From: Pontibacter actiniarum
GTDB taxonomy: Bacteria > Bacteroidota > Bacteroidia > Cytophagales > Hymenobacteraceae
Length of the DNA: 64,000 bases
Direction of reading: 5' to 3'
NCBI RefSeq assembly: GCF_003585765.1
Contig: NZ_CP021235.1
Coordinates: 1,550,001 to 1,614,000 of the forward strand
The first letter of the stretch is position 1, and every line of letters begins with the position of its first letter. A model generated the notes under the pieces. The model had not been told where the DNA came from. It ran no database searches and saw nothing but the letters and a program-made list of their open reading frames with translations. The translations under genes were made by a program, and so were the position numbers. This document shows, piece after piece, positions 34,353 to 43,298 of this stretch.

Positions 34353-36380
34353 TTAAGCTTTTGGCTTTTTGGCACCTGTTGAGAAGGCCAGCGGTACTTT
34401 AGATCCTTTTGGAGATACCTTGATATAGCCTTGCATTTCCTGGTGCAGCGCAGAGCAGAAGTCGGTGCAATACATCGGGATGATACCTGCTCTTTGTGGC
34501 ACCCACTTCAGGGTTTGGGTAGCACCTGGCATCACCAGCAACTCGGCATTGTTGTTACCCATGATCGCGAAGCCGTGCGGCACGTCCCAGTCTTGCTCCA
34601 GGTTTGTCACGTGGAAGTATACTTCGTCGCCCACGTTTATACCTTCAATGTTATCCGGTGTCAAGTGGCTTCGGATGGCGGTCATGTACACGTGTACCTC
34701 GTTGCCTTTGCGCTCAACTCGAGCTTCTTTCTCATTTTTGGCAGCATAAGGATGGCTGTTCTCTTCCAGGCTATACATCTTCACGCTGTTCGGAGCAATC
34801 TTCTTCGCCTCAATGGCTTGGGCGTAGTGCGGTTCACCGATAGTCGGGAAGTCGAGCAGGAGCTTCATTTTCTCGCCGCTGATGTCAATCAATTGGGCAG
34901 ATTGCGCCAGTTCAGGACCAGTTGGCAGGTAGCGGTCTTTGGTGATTTTGTTCATGGCGATCAGGTACTTGCCATAAGGCTTCTTCGTATCGCCGCCAGG
35001 TATCACTAAGTGACCAACTGAGTAGTACACCGGAATTCTGTCTTTTACCTGCAGGTCTTTCAGCGTCCATTTCACGATCTCAGAAGACACGAACATAGAA
35101 GAATAAGCATTGCCCTTATCGTCAAACTCGGTGTGCAACGGTCCTAAGCCCGGCTCTTTCACCTCCCCCTGTAGTACAGACTCGTAGCGCAGAATCGGAA
35201 TGCCACCCACGTTGCCAATGAAGTCTTTCTTCTCAATAGTCTTCAGCATTTTAGAGAAAGAGTGCACCGGAATAACAGAGGCCAGCTTACCACTCACCAC
35301 CATGTATTCACCTGTTGGGTCTACGTCGATGCCGTGTGGTGATTTAGGAACCGGAATCAGGTACATCAGGCCAGGGCAATCTTCCGGACGAAGGATTCTA
35401 ACAGTCTTCTTGATCTCAGACTTGGCGATATGTGATTTCTCATCCAGCTTGTTGTGGTAGTAGTAGGCAGGCATTTCTTTCGCTTTGCCTTCTTTGGCAT
35501 ACTTTACAGCCAGCTTCCAGTTAATTGCCGCCAGGTAATCTTTGTCGTTTTGTGAGGCACCAATTTCTTTCAGGGTATTGGCTTGCTCCGTGTTGTAAGT
35601 GGTAAAGAAAACCCAGTCAGAAGATGGGCCTTTGCCACCGTTAGCCAGGTCATAGTCGAAGCCAGGCACCAGAATCTGGAAGTCCAGGTCCATGTCGCCA
35701 TGCTCTTTGTCTACTTTGATGAAGGAGATGGAGCCTCTGAACTTTTCTTTGTATTCATCAAAGTTCACGTCCTCATACTTGCCATCTCCCTCCACGTTGA
35801 TCGGCACACTAAAGCGGGTACCGGCCAGCACGTACTCGTTGTCATTGGTGGGGTAAGGAGAGCAGTGGTTACCGGCACTGTTCGGGATCTCAAGGATCTC
35901 AGCTGTCTCAAATGTTTTCAGGTCGAGACGGGCGACACGTGGCGTGTTGTTGGCGTTCACGAACAGCCAGCGGCCGTCTGTCATACCTGCGGCACGCGAG
36001 AGTTTCGGGTGGTGCAAATCATCCCAGGGCACAAAACCGAAGGAGGTGTTCAGCATGGCCTTGGTTTCTTCGTTGTAGCCGTAGCCGTTCTCCGGATTCT
36101 GCGAGAACACCGGCACCACTTTCAGCAGCCTGCCGGACGGTACGCCATACACGGCCACCTGGCCGCTGAAGCCACCAGACATAAACGTATAAAGCTCATC
36201 ATGCTGGCCAGGGGCCACATACACTTTGGAGGCGGCATCGCCGGCAACACCGGAAACAAGGGCAGCTGCCTCGCTGCTTTCGGTGCTGCTACAGCCCTGC
36301 AGCATGGCCCCGGCTGCCACTGCCATCAGCAGGGCGGCCTTTGGGGCTGATTTTCGAACTTTGTTGAATACAGTTTCCAT
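34353..36380 (-). CDS. nosZ: nitrous oxide reductase, clade II, Sec-exported lipoprotein type
   Basis: This is a 675-residue enzyme that reduces N2O to N2 in the periplasm. The N-terminus has a Sec/lipobox signal (AGAMLQGC) instead of a Tat motif, which defines clade II. All seven CuZ histidines can be found: the pair in DDLHHPK, then GNHCSP, SPHGID, PLHTEF, VGHLVI and EPHYAQ. The CuA site is complete (VPHGFAIM, CTDFCSALHQEMQG). The gene heads the nos genes, 30 bases after a cytochrome c gene on the same strand. The promoter is presumably at the dyad near 37070. Confidence 0.97.
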   Translation of the reverse strand: METVFNKVRKSAPKAALLMAVAAGAMLQGCSSTESSEAAALVSGVAGDAASKVYVAPGQHDELYTFMSGGFSGQVAVYGVPSGRLLKVVPVFSQNPENGYGYNEETKAMLNTSFGFVPWDDLHHPKLSRAAGMTDGRWLFVNANNTPRVARLDLKTFETAEILEIPNSAGNHCSPYPTNDNEYVLAGTRFSVPINVEGDGKYEDVNFDEYKEKFRGSISFIKVDKEHGDMDLDFQILVPGFDYDLANGGKGPSSDWVFFTTYNTEQANTLKEIGASQNDKDYLAAINWKLAVKYAKEGKAKEMPAYYYHNKLDEKSHIAKSEIKKTVRILRPEDCPGLMYLIPVPKSPHGIDVDPTGEYMVVSGKLASVIPVHSFSKMLKTIEKKDFIGNVGGIPILRYESVLQGEVKEPGLGPLHTEFDDKGNAYSSMFVSSEIVKWTLKDLQVKDRIPVYYSVGHLVIPGGDTKKPYGKYLIAMNKITKDRYLPTGPELAQSAQLIDISGEKMKLLLDFPTIGEPHYAQAIEAKKIAPNSVKMYSLEENSHPYAAKNEKEARVERKGNEVHVYMTAIRSHLTPDNIEGINVGDEVYFHVTNLEQDWDVPHGFAIMGNNNAELLVMPGATQTLKWVPQRAGIIPMYCTDFCSALHQEMQGYIKVSPKGSKVPLAFSTGAKKPKA

Positions 36381-36410
36381 AATGATTTATGGTTTGAGTA
36401 GAGATTTTGC

Positions 36411-36965
36411 TTAAATCGCCTGGTCGTTTTGTCTCAGGAACTCCAGAATCGCTCTGGCATCCTGCTCGTTCACGTTTTGGTTCGTCATCTGGGTAAGGTG
36501 CTCGGCCAGCAGCTTTTTAGCAACCGGGTCTTTCTTGGTCATCTCCTCCGGGTTCACGATCATGTTCATCACCCATTCTGGTTTGCGGCGCTCGGTTACG
36601 CCTGCCAGGCCCGGCCCCACTACTTTCTGATCAGACAGTTGGTGGCAGGCAGAGCATTTGCCTTCGAAAATGGTTTTGCCGTTGGCGGCCATCGCGTCTT
36701 CTATGCCCTCTCCCAGTGCTACTGTTGTTACCGGGCCTACCCCTTTGCCATCGTCAGCAGCGGGAGCCTCAGTTGCTGCCGCAGTTGCATTTGCCCCCTG
36801 CTCCTGCTTGTACTCATCATAGTAGGTTTCATTTTCTCCTGATGAGCAGCCAACGAGCATCATGCCGCAGAGCAGCGCCATGGCACCACCCTTTACAGAG
36901 CTCAGAAACATATTGTTGTTTTTGTCTCTCAGGCCTCTTTCTTGTTTTTTAACGCCGTTTTTCAT
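36411..36965 (-). CDS. class I cytochrome c lipoprotein, probable electron donor to NosZ
   Basis: This is a 184-residue protein. The lipobox is LVGC; an internal ATG at 36911 would give a tighter signal sequence, so the start is uncertain. One heme-binding CSACH lies near residue 107, and the distal methionine may be in NMIVNPEEMTKKD. It is first in the nos operon and probably passes electrons to the NosZ CuA site, in line with cytochromes in other clade II clusters. That is inference from position. Confidence 0.85.
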   Translation of the reverse strand: MKNGVKKQERGLRDKNNNMFLSSVKGGAMALLCGMMLVGCSSGENETYYDEYKQEQGANATAAATEAPAADDGKGVGPVTTVALGEGIEDAMAANGKTIFEGKCSACHQLSDQKVVGPGLAGVTERRKPEWVMNMIVNPEEMTKKDPVAKKLLAEHLTQMTNQNVNEQDARAILEFLRQNDQAI

Positions 36966-37063
36966 GACTCTAAATTTTAATGATTGGTCTGTTTAGCGAT
37001 TGATTACAGAACAAAAGTAGGAGCATGGTTCAAAATAATAAAAGACCTTTATCTCTTTTAATT

Positions 37064-37107
37064 ATGATCAATGTCATTTTTCCCCTTGATGCTTCCAAAG
37101 ACCTTTG
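37064..37107. promoter_or_regulatory. Crp/Fnr-type dyad between the nos and nor transcripts
   Basis: ATGA-TCAATG-TCAT (37064-37077) has the same core as at the other NO promoters. On the plus strand GACCTTTG (37100-37107) lies exactly 30-37 bases from the centre and resembles TAnnTTTG. On the minus strand TATTATTTTG lies 31-40 bases from it. One site could activate both cytochrome c/nosZ and the norB transcript. Confidence 0.65.
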
Positions 37108-37127
37108 AACCTGAAAAGAGAAGAGAA

Positions 37128-37499
37128 ATGAAACGGTTTGCCTGGTTCTTATTAATGATATGCGCAGTGGCTCAGCCCATGAGCAAAACAGCTACCTGTC
37201 TGCTGTTTCAGGCTAACCGTGCCTATATCAGCCAGTACCTTTGCGAACAGCGGGAAGCGCCTGCCTCCGCCTGCAAAGGCAGCTGCTATTTAAAGAAGCA
37301 ACTTAAAAAGAGCGAGAAGCAATCTTCGCCCACTCGGGAGCGGCAGCCGCTGCAGGATGTTGTCTTTCTGGCTGAGGCGTTCCGGCTGCAGGAGGTGCTG
37401 TTTGTAGCGGCAACACAGGCAAAAGAGCCAATCCTTACTTTACAGGTATATGCCTCCCCTGCCTTTTGCATTTTCCACCCTCCAAAAACAATGGCTTAA
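37128..37499 (+). CDS. small exported cysteine-motif protein upstream of norB
   Basis: This is a 123-residue protein from ATG 37128, preceded by AAGAGAA. A signal peptide (residues 1-22) is followed by the motif LCEQREAPASACKGSCYLKK (~40-60). The pattern LC-x7-9-C-x-G-x-C-x-LxK recurs in small Bacteroidota proteins found beside membrane metalloproteins. The spaced cysteines could hold metal or form disulfides. Function is unknown. It is the first gene of the plus-strand nor transcript. Confidence 0.65.
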   Translation: MKRFAWFLLMICAVAQPMSKTATCLLFQANRAYISQYLCEQREAPASACKGSCYLKKQLKKSEKQSSPTRERQPLQDVVFLAEAFRLQEVLFVAATQAKEPILTLQVYASPAFCIFHPPKTMA

Positions 37500-37560
37500 C
37501 CTCCGCACAAAACACCGCCACACCTGCGTGGCACCTTTAACACATCCAAAAAGTTAAGTC

Positions 37561-38478
37561 ATGAAAAAGTTATTTATACTTGCAGTAGCCTTCTTAGGCA
37601 TAAATTTCAGCAGCCAGGCCTGTGACGGCGGCTGTACCATGGGCGGCAGTTACCTGGGCATTTTGCCGCAGGTGCACAAAAACCTCTTCGGCGTGCGCTA
37701 CCTGAGCAGCACTTATACGATCACCAGCACCTACACCCACACGCATGATGGCGTGCCTGAAACACACCACGAAGAAACCGACAACATCTTCCGTTCTGCC
37801 GAGCTTTGGGGGCGCTACACTCCTATAAAAGGCGTGCAGCTGTTTGCCTTTGTGCCATACCGCTTTAACGAGCACGTAATGCCCAACATGACGCACCGCA
37901 GCAGCGGCTTCGGCGACATTACCCTGCTGGCTAACTATGCCATTGTAAACACCGGCGATAGCGCAAAATATAGCCTGCGCCATACCCTGCGCCTGGGTGG
38001 CGGTGTAAAATTACCTACAGGAGAGTTTAAGCAGAGCGGACACGAAGGCGGACCGGCTAACATGCAGCCCGGCACCGGCAGCACCGACTACATCCTGACC
38101 GGCATCTACACCATCCGCTACAATAAAATCGGTTTGAACTCTGATGTGACCTACAACCAGAACACCGAGAACAACGACGGGTACGAATTCGGCGACCGCC
38201 TGAGCGCTTCCTCTAACCTGTTTTACTGGGAGAACGTGGGCACTACCTCACTGCTGCCAAGCGCAGGCGTGTACTATGAAAAAGCCACGAAAGACAAAGT
38301 GCAGGGGGAGGAAAACAAGCAGACAGGCGGCGAAAGCATCTACGCCAACCTGGGCCTGAGCGTGTACCTCCAGAAACTATCTGTGAGTGCCATGCTGCAG
38401 AAAAACATCAGCACAACCACTGTGCGCGACACCAAAGGAAACAACCGGGCACAGGTAAGCGTGGCTTATCTCTTTTAA
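37561..38478 (+). CDS. outer-membrane beta-barrel protein of the nor cluster
   Basis: This is a 305-residue protein with a Sec signal (GINFSSQA), followed at once by CDGGC. The rest alternates short beta strands and ends in VSVAYLF, an aromatic C-terminal strand as in outer-membrane barrels. The His-rich segment THTHDGVPETHHEET (~residues 60-75) and the CxxxC at the mature N-terminus hint at metal binding. It sits between the small Cys protein and norB, so it may bring copper or iron to the system; this is only context. I do not recognise a named family. Confidence 0.65.
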   Translation: MKKLFILAVAFLGINFSSQACDGGCTMGGSYLGILPQVHKNLFGVRYLSSTYTITSTYTHTHDGVPETHHEETDNIFRSAELWGRYTPIKGVQLFAFVPYRFNEHVMPNMTHRSSGFGDITLLANYAIVNTGDSAKYSLRHTLRLGGGVKLPTGEFKQSGHEGGPANMQPGTGSTDYILTGIYTIRYNKIGLNSDVTYNQNTENNDGYEFGDRLSASSNLFYWENVGTTSLLPSAGVYYEKATKDKVQGEENKQTGGESIYANLGLSVYLQKLSVSAMLQKNISTTTVRDTKGNNRAQVSVAYLF

Positions 38479-38565
38479 ACCAAAGTGCAGGTGCAGGTGG
38501 TTTGATTTGCCACCTGCACCTGACTTGGCTCACTTCCAAGTAATCAACATCCAATCTATATTATC

Positions 38566-40869
38566 ATGAAATACAAAAAACTTTGGCTGGGGTTTTTAGC
38601 CGTGATCGTCGGCTCCTTCGCCGTGCTCGGGTACTACGGTTCCGAGATTTACCGACAGGCCCCACCTATTCCGAAAAAAGTAGTAACAACCTCCGGCAAG
38701 GTAGTCTTTACCGATCAGGACATACAGGACGGTCAGAACGTGTGGCAGTCCATTGGCGGCCAGGAACTAGGCTCTATCTGGGGCCACGGTGCCTATGTTG
38801 CGCCCGACTGGAGTGCAGAGTGGCTGCATAAGGAAGCTATGTACTTTCTGGATACCTGGGCGCAGCAGGAGAAAGGCGTGAACCACGATGCCTTAGATCC
38901 CGAACTACAAGCCATGCTGCAGGCCCGCCTGCAAAAACAGATCCGCGCCAATACCTATGATCCGGCAACTGGCGTGCTTACCATTTCGGACCTTCGTGCC
39001 GAAGCCATTGCAGACGTAAGCAAACATTACACGGCGCTGTTTACAGATGATCCGGCCCTTGCCAAACACCGCGATGCCTATGCTATGGCAAACAATACGG
39101 TGAAAGACCCGGAGCGCATGCGCAAGCTAAACGCTTTCTTCTTCTGGACCTCCTGGGCCTGCGTTACCGAACGCCCTGATCAAAAGATCACCTACACCAA
39201 CAACTGGCCTGCTGAGAAATTGGTGGCCAACGAGCCAAGTTCAGACCTGATTATCTGGACAGGTTTCAGCGTGATCATACTTATAGCTGGTGTTGGATTG
39301 CTGGCCTACTACTATGCCTCTAACCGCGAAGAAGAGATAGACCATTCTAAGCTGCCAAAGCAAGATCCACTGCTGGGCCTGAAAGCAACCCCTTCTATGA
39401 AGGCGACGCTGAAGTACTTTTGGATCGTAACTGCGCTAATTGTGGTGCAGGTAACGCTGGGGGTGGTAACGGCGCACTACGGCGTAGAGGGGCAGGCGCT
39501 GTACGGCTTCCCGCTGGCTGACTTTCTGCCTTATTCCATTACCCGTACCTGGCACGTGCAACTGGCTATTTTCTGGATCGCTACCTCCTGGCTGGCAACG
39601 GGTTTATACATTGCCCCTGCCGTGTCAGGACATGAGCCGAAGTTCCAGCGTTTGGGCGTTAACTTCCTGTTCATTTGCTTGCTGATTATTGTGGCTGGCT
39701 CGCTGGCTGGTCAGTGGTACGGTGTGATGCAGAAATTGGGCTACGGCGAAAACTTCTGGTTCGGCCATCAGGGCTATGAGTATGTAGACTTGGGCCGCTT
39801 CTGGCAAATCTTCCTGCTGGTAGGCTTGTTCCTGTGGTTGGGCCTGATGGTACGTGCTATTATGCCTGCCTTTAAAAATGATGTGGAAGGTCGCCACCTG
39901 CTGGGTATGTTCCTGATCTCTTCTGCTGCCATTGCTATTTTCTATGCTTCTGGCCTGATGTGGGGACAGCACACCAACCTGGCTATTGCCGAGTACTGGC
40001 GCTGGTGGGTAGTGCACCTGTGGGTAGAGGGCTTCTTTGAAGTGTTTGCCACCGTAGTGATTGCCTTCCTGTTTGTGCGCATGGGCCTGCTGGAAACTAA
40101 AATGGCGACAGCCACGGTACTTTTCTCCACCATCATCTTCTTGTTCGGCGGTATCATCGGCACCTTCCACCACTTATACTTCAGTGGCACGCCAACTTCG
40201 GTTATGGCGTTGGGTGCTACCTTTAGTGCCCTGGAAGTAGTGCCGCTGGTGCTCATCGGTTTCGAAGCGTATCACAACCTGCAGATCAGTCGCGCCACGC
40301 AATGGATTAAAGCCTACAAATGGCCTATCTACAGCTTTATTGCCGTGGCTTTCTGGAACCTGGTGGGTGCCGGCGTGTTCGGCTTCGTCATCAACCCACC
40401 CATTGCGCTCTACTATATGCAAGGCCTGAACACCACACCTGTTCACGCGCACACTGCCCTGTTTGGTGTATATGGCATGCTGGGCATTGGTTTGATGCTG
40501 TTTGTGGTGAAGGGTCTCTCTGCCCGTCGCCGCTGGAAAGACGGCGTGATCAGCTTCGCGTTCTGGTCTATTAACATTGGCCTGATGTTGATGGTGGTGA
40601 TCAGTGTGCTGCCGATTGGACTGATGCAAACCTGGGCTAGCGTAGAGCACGGTCTGTGGTACGCCCGCTCCATGGAGTTCATGCAGACCGACACCATGGA
40701 GATGCTGCGCTGGCTTCGCGTTGTAGGTGACACCATTTTTGCCGGCGGTGTGATAGCCCTTGCCTGGTTCATCATCGGCCTGAAAACGGGCTGGTCATTA
40801 GAGGCAGACACGGATGTTTCCTTGGAAGACTATCCCTCTGCAAAGAATAAAAAAGAAGCGACGCTGTAA
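38566..40869 (+). CDS. norB: quinol-dependent nitric oxide reductase (qNor)
   Basis: This 767-residue membrane enzyme reduces 2 NO to N2O with quinol electrons. The N-terminal extension (VWQSIGGQELGSIWGHGAY, AEWLHKEAMYFLDTWA) is the NorC-like part without a CxxCH heme motif, which marks the quinol type. Helix motifs carry the heme and non-heme iron ligands: TWHVQLAIFW, VVHLWVEGFFEVF, GTFHHLYFSGTP and PVHAHTALFGVYGML. About 14 helices are seen, and the length is normal. It follows the barrel gene by 87 bases. A strong terminator follows at 40935. Confidence 0.97.
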   Translation: MKYKKLWLGFLAVIVGSFAVLGYYGSEIYRQAPPIPKKVVTTSGKVVFTDQDIQDGQNVWQSIGGQELGSIWGHGAYVAPDWSAEWLHKEAMYFLDTWAQQEKGVNHDALDPELQAMLQARLQKQIRANTYDPATGVLTISDLRAEAIADVSKHYTALFTDDPALAKHRDAYAMANNTVKDPERMRKLNAFFFWTSWACVTERPDQKITYTNNWPAEKLVANEPSSDLIIWTGFSVIILIAGVGLLAYYYASNREEEIDHSKLPKQDPLLGLKATPSMKATLKYFWIVTALIVVQVTLGVVTAHYGVEGQALYGFPLADFLPYSITRTWHVQLAIFWIATSWLATGLYIAPAVSGHEPKFQRLGVNFLFICLLIIVAGSLAGQWYGVMQKLGYGENFWFGHQGYEYVDLGRFWQIFLLVGLFLWLGLMVRAIMPAFKNDVEGRHLLGMFLISSAAIAIFYASGLMWGQHTNLAIAEYWRWWVVHLWVEGFFEVFATVVIAFLFVRMGLLETKMATATVLFSTIIFLFGGIIGTFHHLYFSGTPTSVMALGATFSALEVVPLVLIGFEAYHNLQISRATQWIKAYKWPIYSFIAVAFWNLVGAGVFGFVINPPIALYYMQGLNTTPVHAHTALFGVYGMLGIGLMLFVVKGLSARRRWKDGVISFAFWSINIGLMLMVVISVLPIGLMQTWASVEHGLWYARSMEFMQTDTMEMLRWLRVVGDTIFAGGVIALAWFIIGLKTGWSLEADTDVSLEDYPSAKNKKEATL

Positions 40870-40934
40870 TGACTACGGCCACCAAAAGCTAGACATGGTT
40901 TAGTGCTGTGAACGTGCAAACTTGATACGGAACG

Positions 40935-40965
40935 CCCCGGCTACACAGCCGGGGTTTTCTGTTTT
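40935..40965 (+). terminator. intrinsic terminator of the nor transcript
   Basis: An 8-bp GC stem CCCCGGCT/AGCCGGGG with an ACAC loop is followed by TTTTCTGTTTT. It lies 66 bases after norB. The remaining gap to nirK (40966-41812) holds the right complex repeat and the nirK regulatory sites. Confidence 0.92.
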
Positions 40966-41096
40966 ATACTTCCTGGCATCGTGCTGCTGTAGTTTGTGGT
41001 TACCGGACCCAACCCTCCCTTCCCCTCCTTAGCCAAGGCGGGGAATCTGTAGATGCCATTTTAGAAGTATAAGTACTGTAGTCAGTGGTGTTCAGC

Positions 41097-41575
41097 GGAC
41101 AAGTCGCGATCTGTCCCTACAAAGCAGTTTCAGGAACCGCCTCAGCTTTGGCTACTGAAAACTTATCCAGTCTTTCCGTTGAGCGCCTATGCGAGTTTTT
41201 CCGGTGACGAGCGCGAGCGAGGCAGCCCGAGGCACGAGTAAGAGGGCCCCTACCCCCGGCAGGAAAAGCTCCAAGCGCGATGCGGGAAGACGAGCCCTCG
41301 CGGGCATGAGCGCCCCAGAGCAAGAGGTGAAACGATAGGTATGTGTAAGCTGGAGGATGAACGGGAGCTAACAAAGATAGCTTGGTAGAAGATGCATCAG
41401 CAGAAGCAGCTATAGAAGTATAGCCAAGGCAGTAGCAGGTGTGGCTTTGTAAGCCAGTCGAGTTGCAAACTCGACACTATAGTAGGACACAAGTCTGAAG
41501 ACTTGCGCCAGCAGGGGACTATGGAAGTACAAACAGAGGCAGTCTAAGGCACAAGCGGACGCTTGCGCCAGGCAA
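41097..41575. repeat. complex intergenic repeat, right copy (inverted relative to 29826-30375)
   Basis: Read in plus orientation this copy shows GGACAAGTCGCGATCTGTCC, GTTGAGCGCCT, AGCGCGATGCGGG, GAGCGCC...GCAAGAGGTGAAAC, TAGGTATGTG, AGCTGGAGGATGAAC, and then GTGGCTTTGTAAGCCAGTCG with the GTCGAGTTGCAAACTCGAC palindrome. ACAAGTCTGAAGACTTGCGCCAG and a last GCACAAGCGGACGCTTGCGCC follow. All of these are the reverse complement of, and in the matching order with, the left copy. The spacer between the GGCGCTCAAC and CGCGAT blocks differs strongly, so the copies are old or modular. Confidence 0.8.
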
Positions 41576-41717
41576 TTTAGAAAAAGCAACGGGGTGAAGT
41601 ATGGCTTTTCAAAACAGGTTAGTTGCAAACTCAATACCTCAAGCATATATAAACAAACGCTTACACCCACAGTTGCCTTACTATCCAAAACCTCCTTTCA
41701 TACTTCCAAATACCTTA

Positions 41718-41753
41718 GTGACGAAAATCACCGCTGCACATGACCTGCATCAT
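41718..41753 (+). promoter_or_regulatory. tandem Crp/Fnr-type dyads upstream of nirK
   Basis: GTGA-CGAAAA-TCAC (41718-41731) and ATGA-CCTGCA-TCAT (41740-41753) are both TGA-N6-TCA dyads, with centres 22 bp apart (two helical turns, same DNA face). TATTTAGC at 41777-41784 is a weak -7 candidate at the expected distance from the second site. nirK starts at 41813. Confidence 0.65.
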
Positions 41754-41812
41754 AAAATAAGAGAGCTCGACATCCTTATTTAGCATTATCAATTCTACCA
41801 CACCTATACGTC

Positions 41813-43288
41813 ATGAAAAGGTTATCCATCACCCAGACAGTACAGACACTCGCCATAGCTATTTATTGTGCGGGTATCCTCAGCTCTTGTAGCACAAAGA
41901 CAACAGAAGCAGAAAAAGTCCTAACCTCCGGCACGGCCACGCCTAAAGAGCTGCCTGTATTAGAGGCGCAGTTAACTGACGCACCGAATGTACCAGCCCC
42001 CATCACCCGCAAGCACGCTGCGAAGGTAGTGGTGCGCCTGGAGGTAACCGAAGTCGTAAAGAAGCTGGCCGATGGTGTGGATTATACTTTCTGGACCTTT
42101 GGTGGCTCAGTGCCGGGTAAGTTTATCCGTATCCGACAGAACGATGAGGTAGAGTTTCACCTCATGAACCACCCCGACAGTAAGAACCCGCACAACATAG
42201 ACCTGCACGCCGTTACTGGCCAGGGCGGTGGCGCGGCCTCCACTTTTACAGCACCCGGTCACGAAACGGTGTTCTCTTTTAAAGCGCTGAACCCAGGCCT
42301 GTACGTGTACCATTGTGCCACCGCGCCGGTGGGTATGCACATCGCCAACGGTATGTACGGGCTTATACTTGTGGAGCCGGAAGAAGGGCTGCCAGCGGTA
42401 GATAAAGAATACTACGTGATGCAAGGCGACTTCTACACCAAGGGAGGTTTTGGCGATGCTGGCCTGCAGCCGTTCGACATGGGCAAAGCCCTGAACGAAG
42501 ACCCGACCTATGTAGTGTTTAACGGTTCTGTGGGTGCCTTGAACGGTGAGAATGCCCTTACCGCCAAAACAGGCGAAACTGTACGCCTCTTTGTAGGCAA
42601 CGGTGGTCCTAACCTGGTATCTTCTTTCCACGTGATCGGTGAAATCTTCGACAAAGTATACACCGAGGGTGGCTCTAAAGCAAACGAGAACGTGCAGACT
42701 ACCCTGGTGCCTGCCGGTGGCGCTGCTATCACAGAGTTTAAAACCGATGTACCGGGCAGCTATATTCTGGTAGACCACTCTATCTTCCGAGCCTTCAATA
42801 AAGGCGCGCTGGGCATGCTGAAAGTGGAAGGACCAGAAAATAAGGACATTTACTCTGGTCAGATTCTTGACAAAATATACTTACCAGAAGGTGCTACCAT
42901 ACAGGAAATGCCGCTGGCAAAAGCTCCTGCTGCACCTGTGGCCGCCAACAAAGACCAACGACTGGCACTTGGCAAAACAGTGTTTGCTCAAAACTGCCAG
43001 GCCTGCCACCAAGCCGAAGGCCAGGGTATAAAAGGAGCCTTCCCTCCGCTTGCTAAATCTGACTACCTGAATGCAAACGTAGACAGAGCCATCGGTGTAA
43101 TTGCCCATGGCTTGGAAGGACAGATAAAAGTAAACGGCGAACTGTACAACAGCACTATGCCAAAGCTTAAACTGACTGACGAAGAGATTGCCAACGTGAT
43201 GACCTTCGTACTGAACAGCTGGGGCAACAAAGGTGGCGAGGTTACCACCCAACAGGTAGCCAAGGCAAAGGCCAGCAACAAGCACTAA
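41813..43288 (+). CDS. nirK: copper nitrite reductase NirK with C-terminal cytochrome c domain
   Basis: This 491-residue protein reduces nitrite to NO. A lipoprotein signal (AGILSSC) anchors it in the periplasm or outer face. The two cupredoxin domains (~60-350) have all copper ligands: type 1 His in PHNIDLH, and Cys-His-Met in [16 protein letters not shown]. The type 2 histidines are in [14 protein letters not shown] and VDHSIF. Residues ~385-475 form a class I cytochrome c (CQACH, distal Met in NSTMPKL) fused to the C-terminus, so electrons can be delivered within one chain. It is preceded by tandem regulatory dyads and followed 11 bases later by a nirV-like gene. Confidence 0.96.
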   Translation: MKRLSITQTVQTLAIAIYCAGILSSCSTKTTEAEKVLTSGTATPKELPVLEAQLTDAPNVPAPITRKHAAKVVVRLEVTEVVKKLADGVDYTFWTFGGSVPGKFIRIRQNDEVEFHLMNHPDSKNPHNIDLHAVTGQGGGAASTFTAPGHETVFSFKALNPGLYVYHCATAPVGMHIANGMYGLILVEPEEGLPAVDKEYYVMQGDFYTKGGFGDAGLQPFDMGKALNEDPTYVVFNGSVGALNGENALTAKTGETVRLFVGNGGPNLVSSFHVIGEIFDKVYTEGGSKANENVQTTLVPAGGAAITEFKTDVPGSYILVDHSIFRAFNKGALGMLKVEGPENKDIYSGQILDKIYLPEGATIQEMPLAKAPAAPVAANKDQRLALGKTVFAQNCQACHQAEGQGIKGAFPPLAKSDYLNANVDRAIGVIAHGLEGQIKVNGELYNSTMPKLKLTDEEIANVMTFVLNSWGNKGGEVTTQQVAKAKASNKH

Positions 43289-43298
43289 TCTGTTAATC

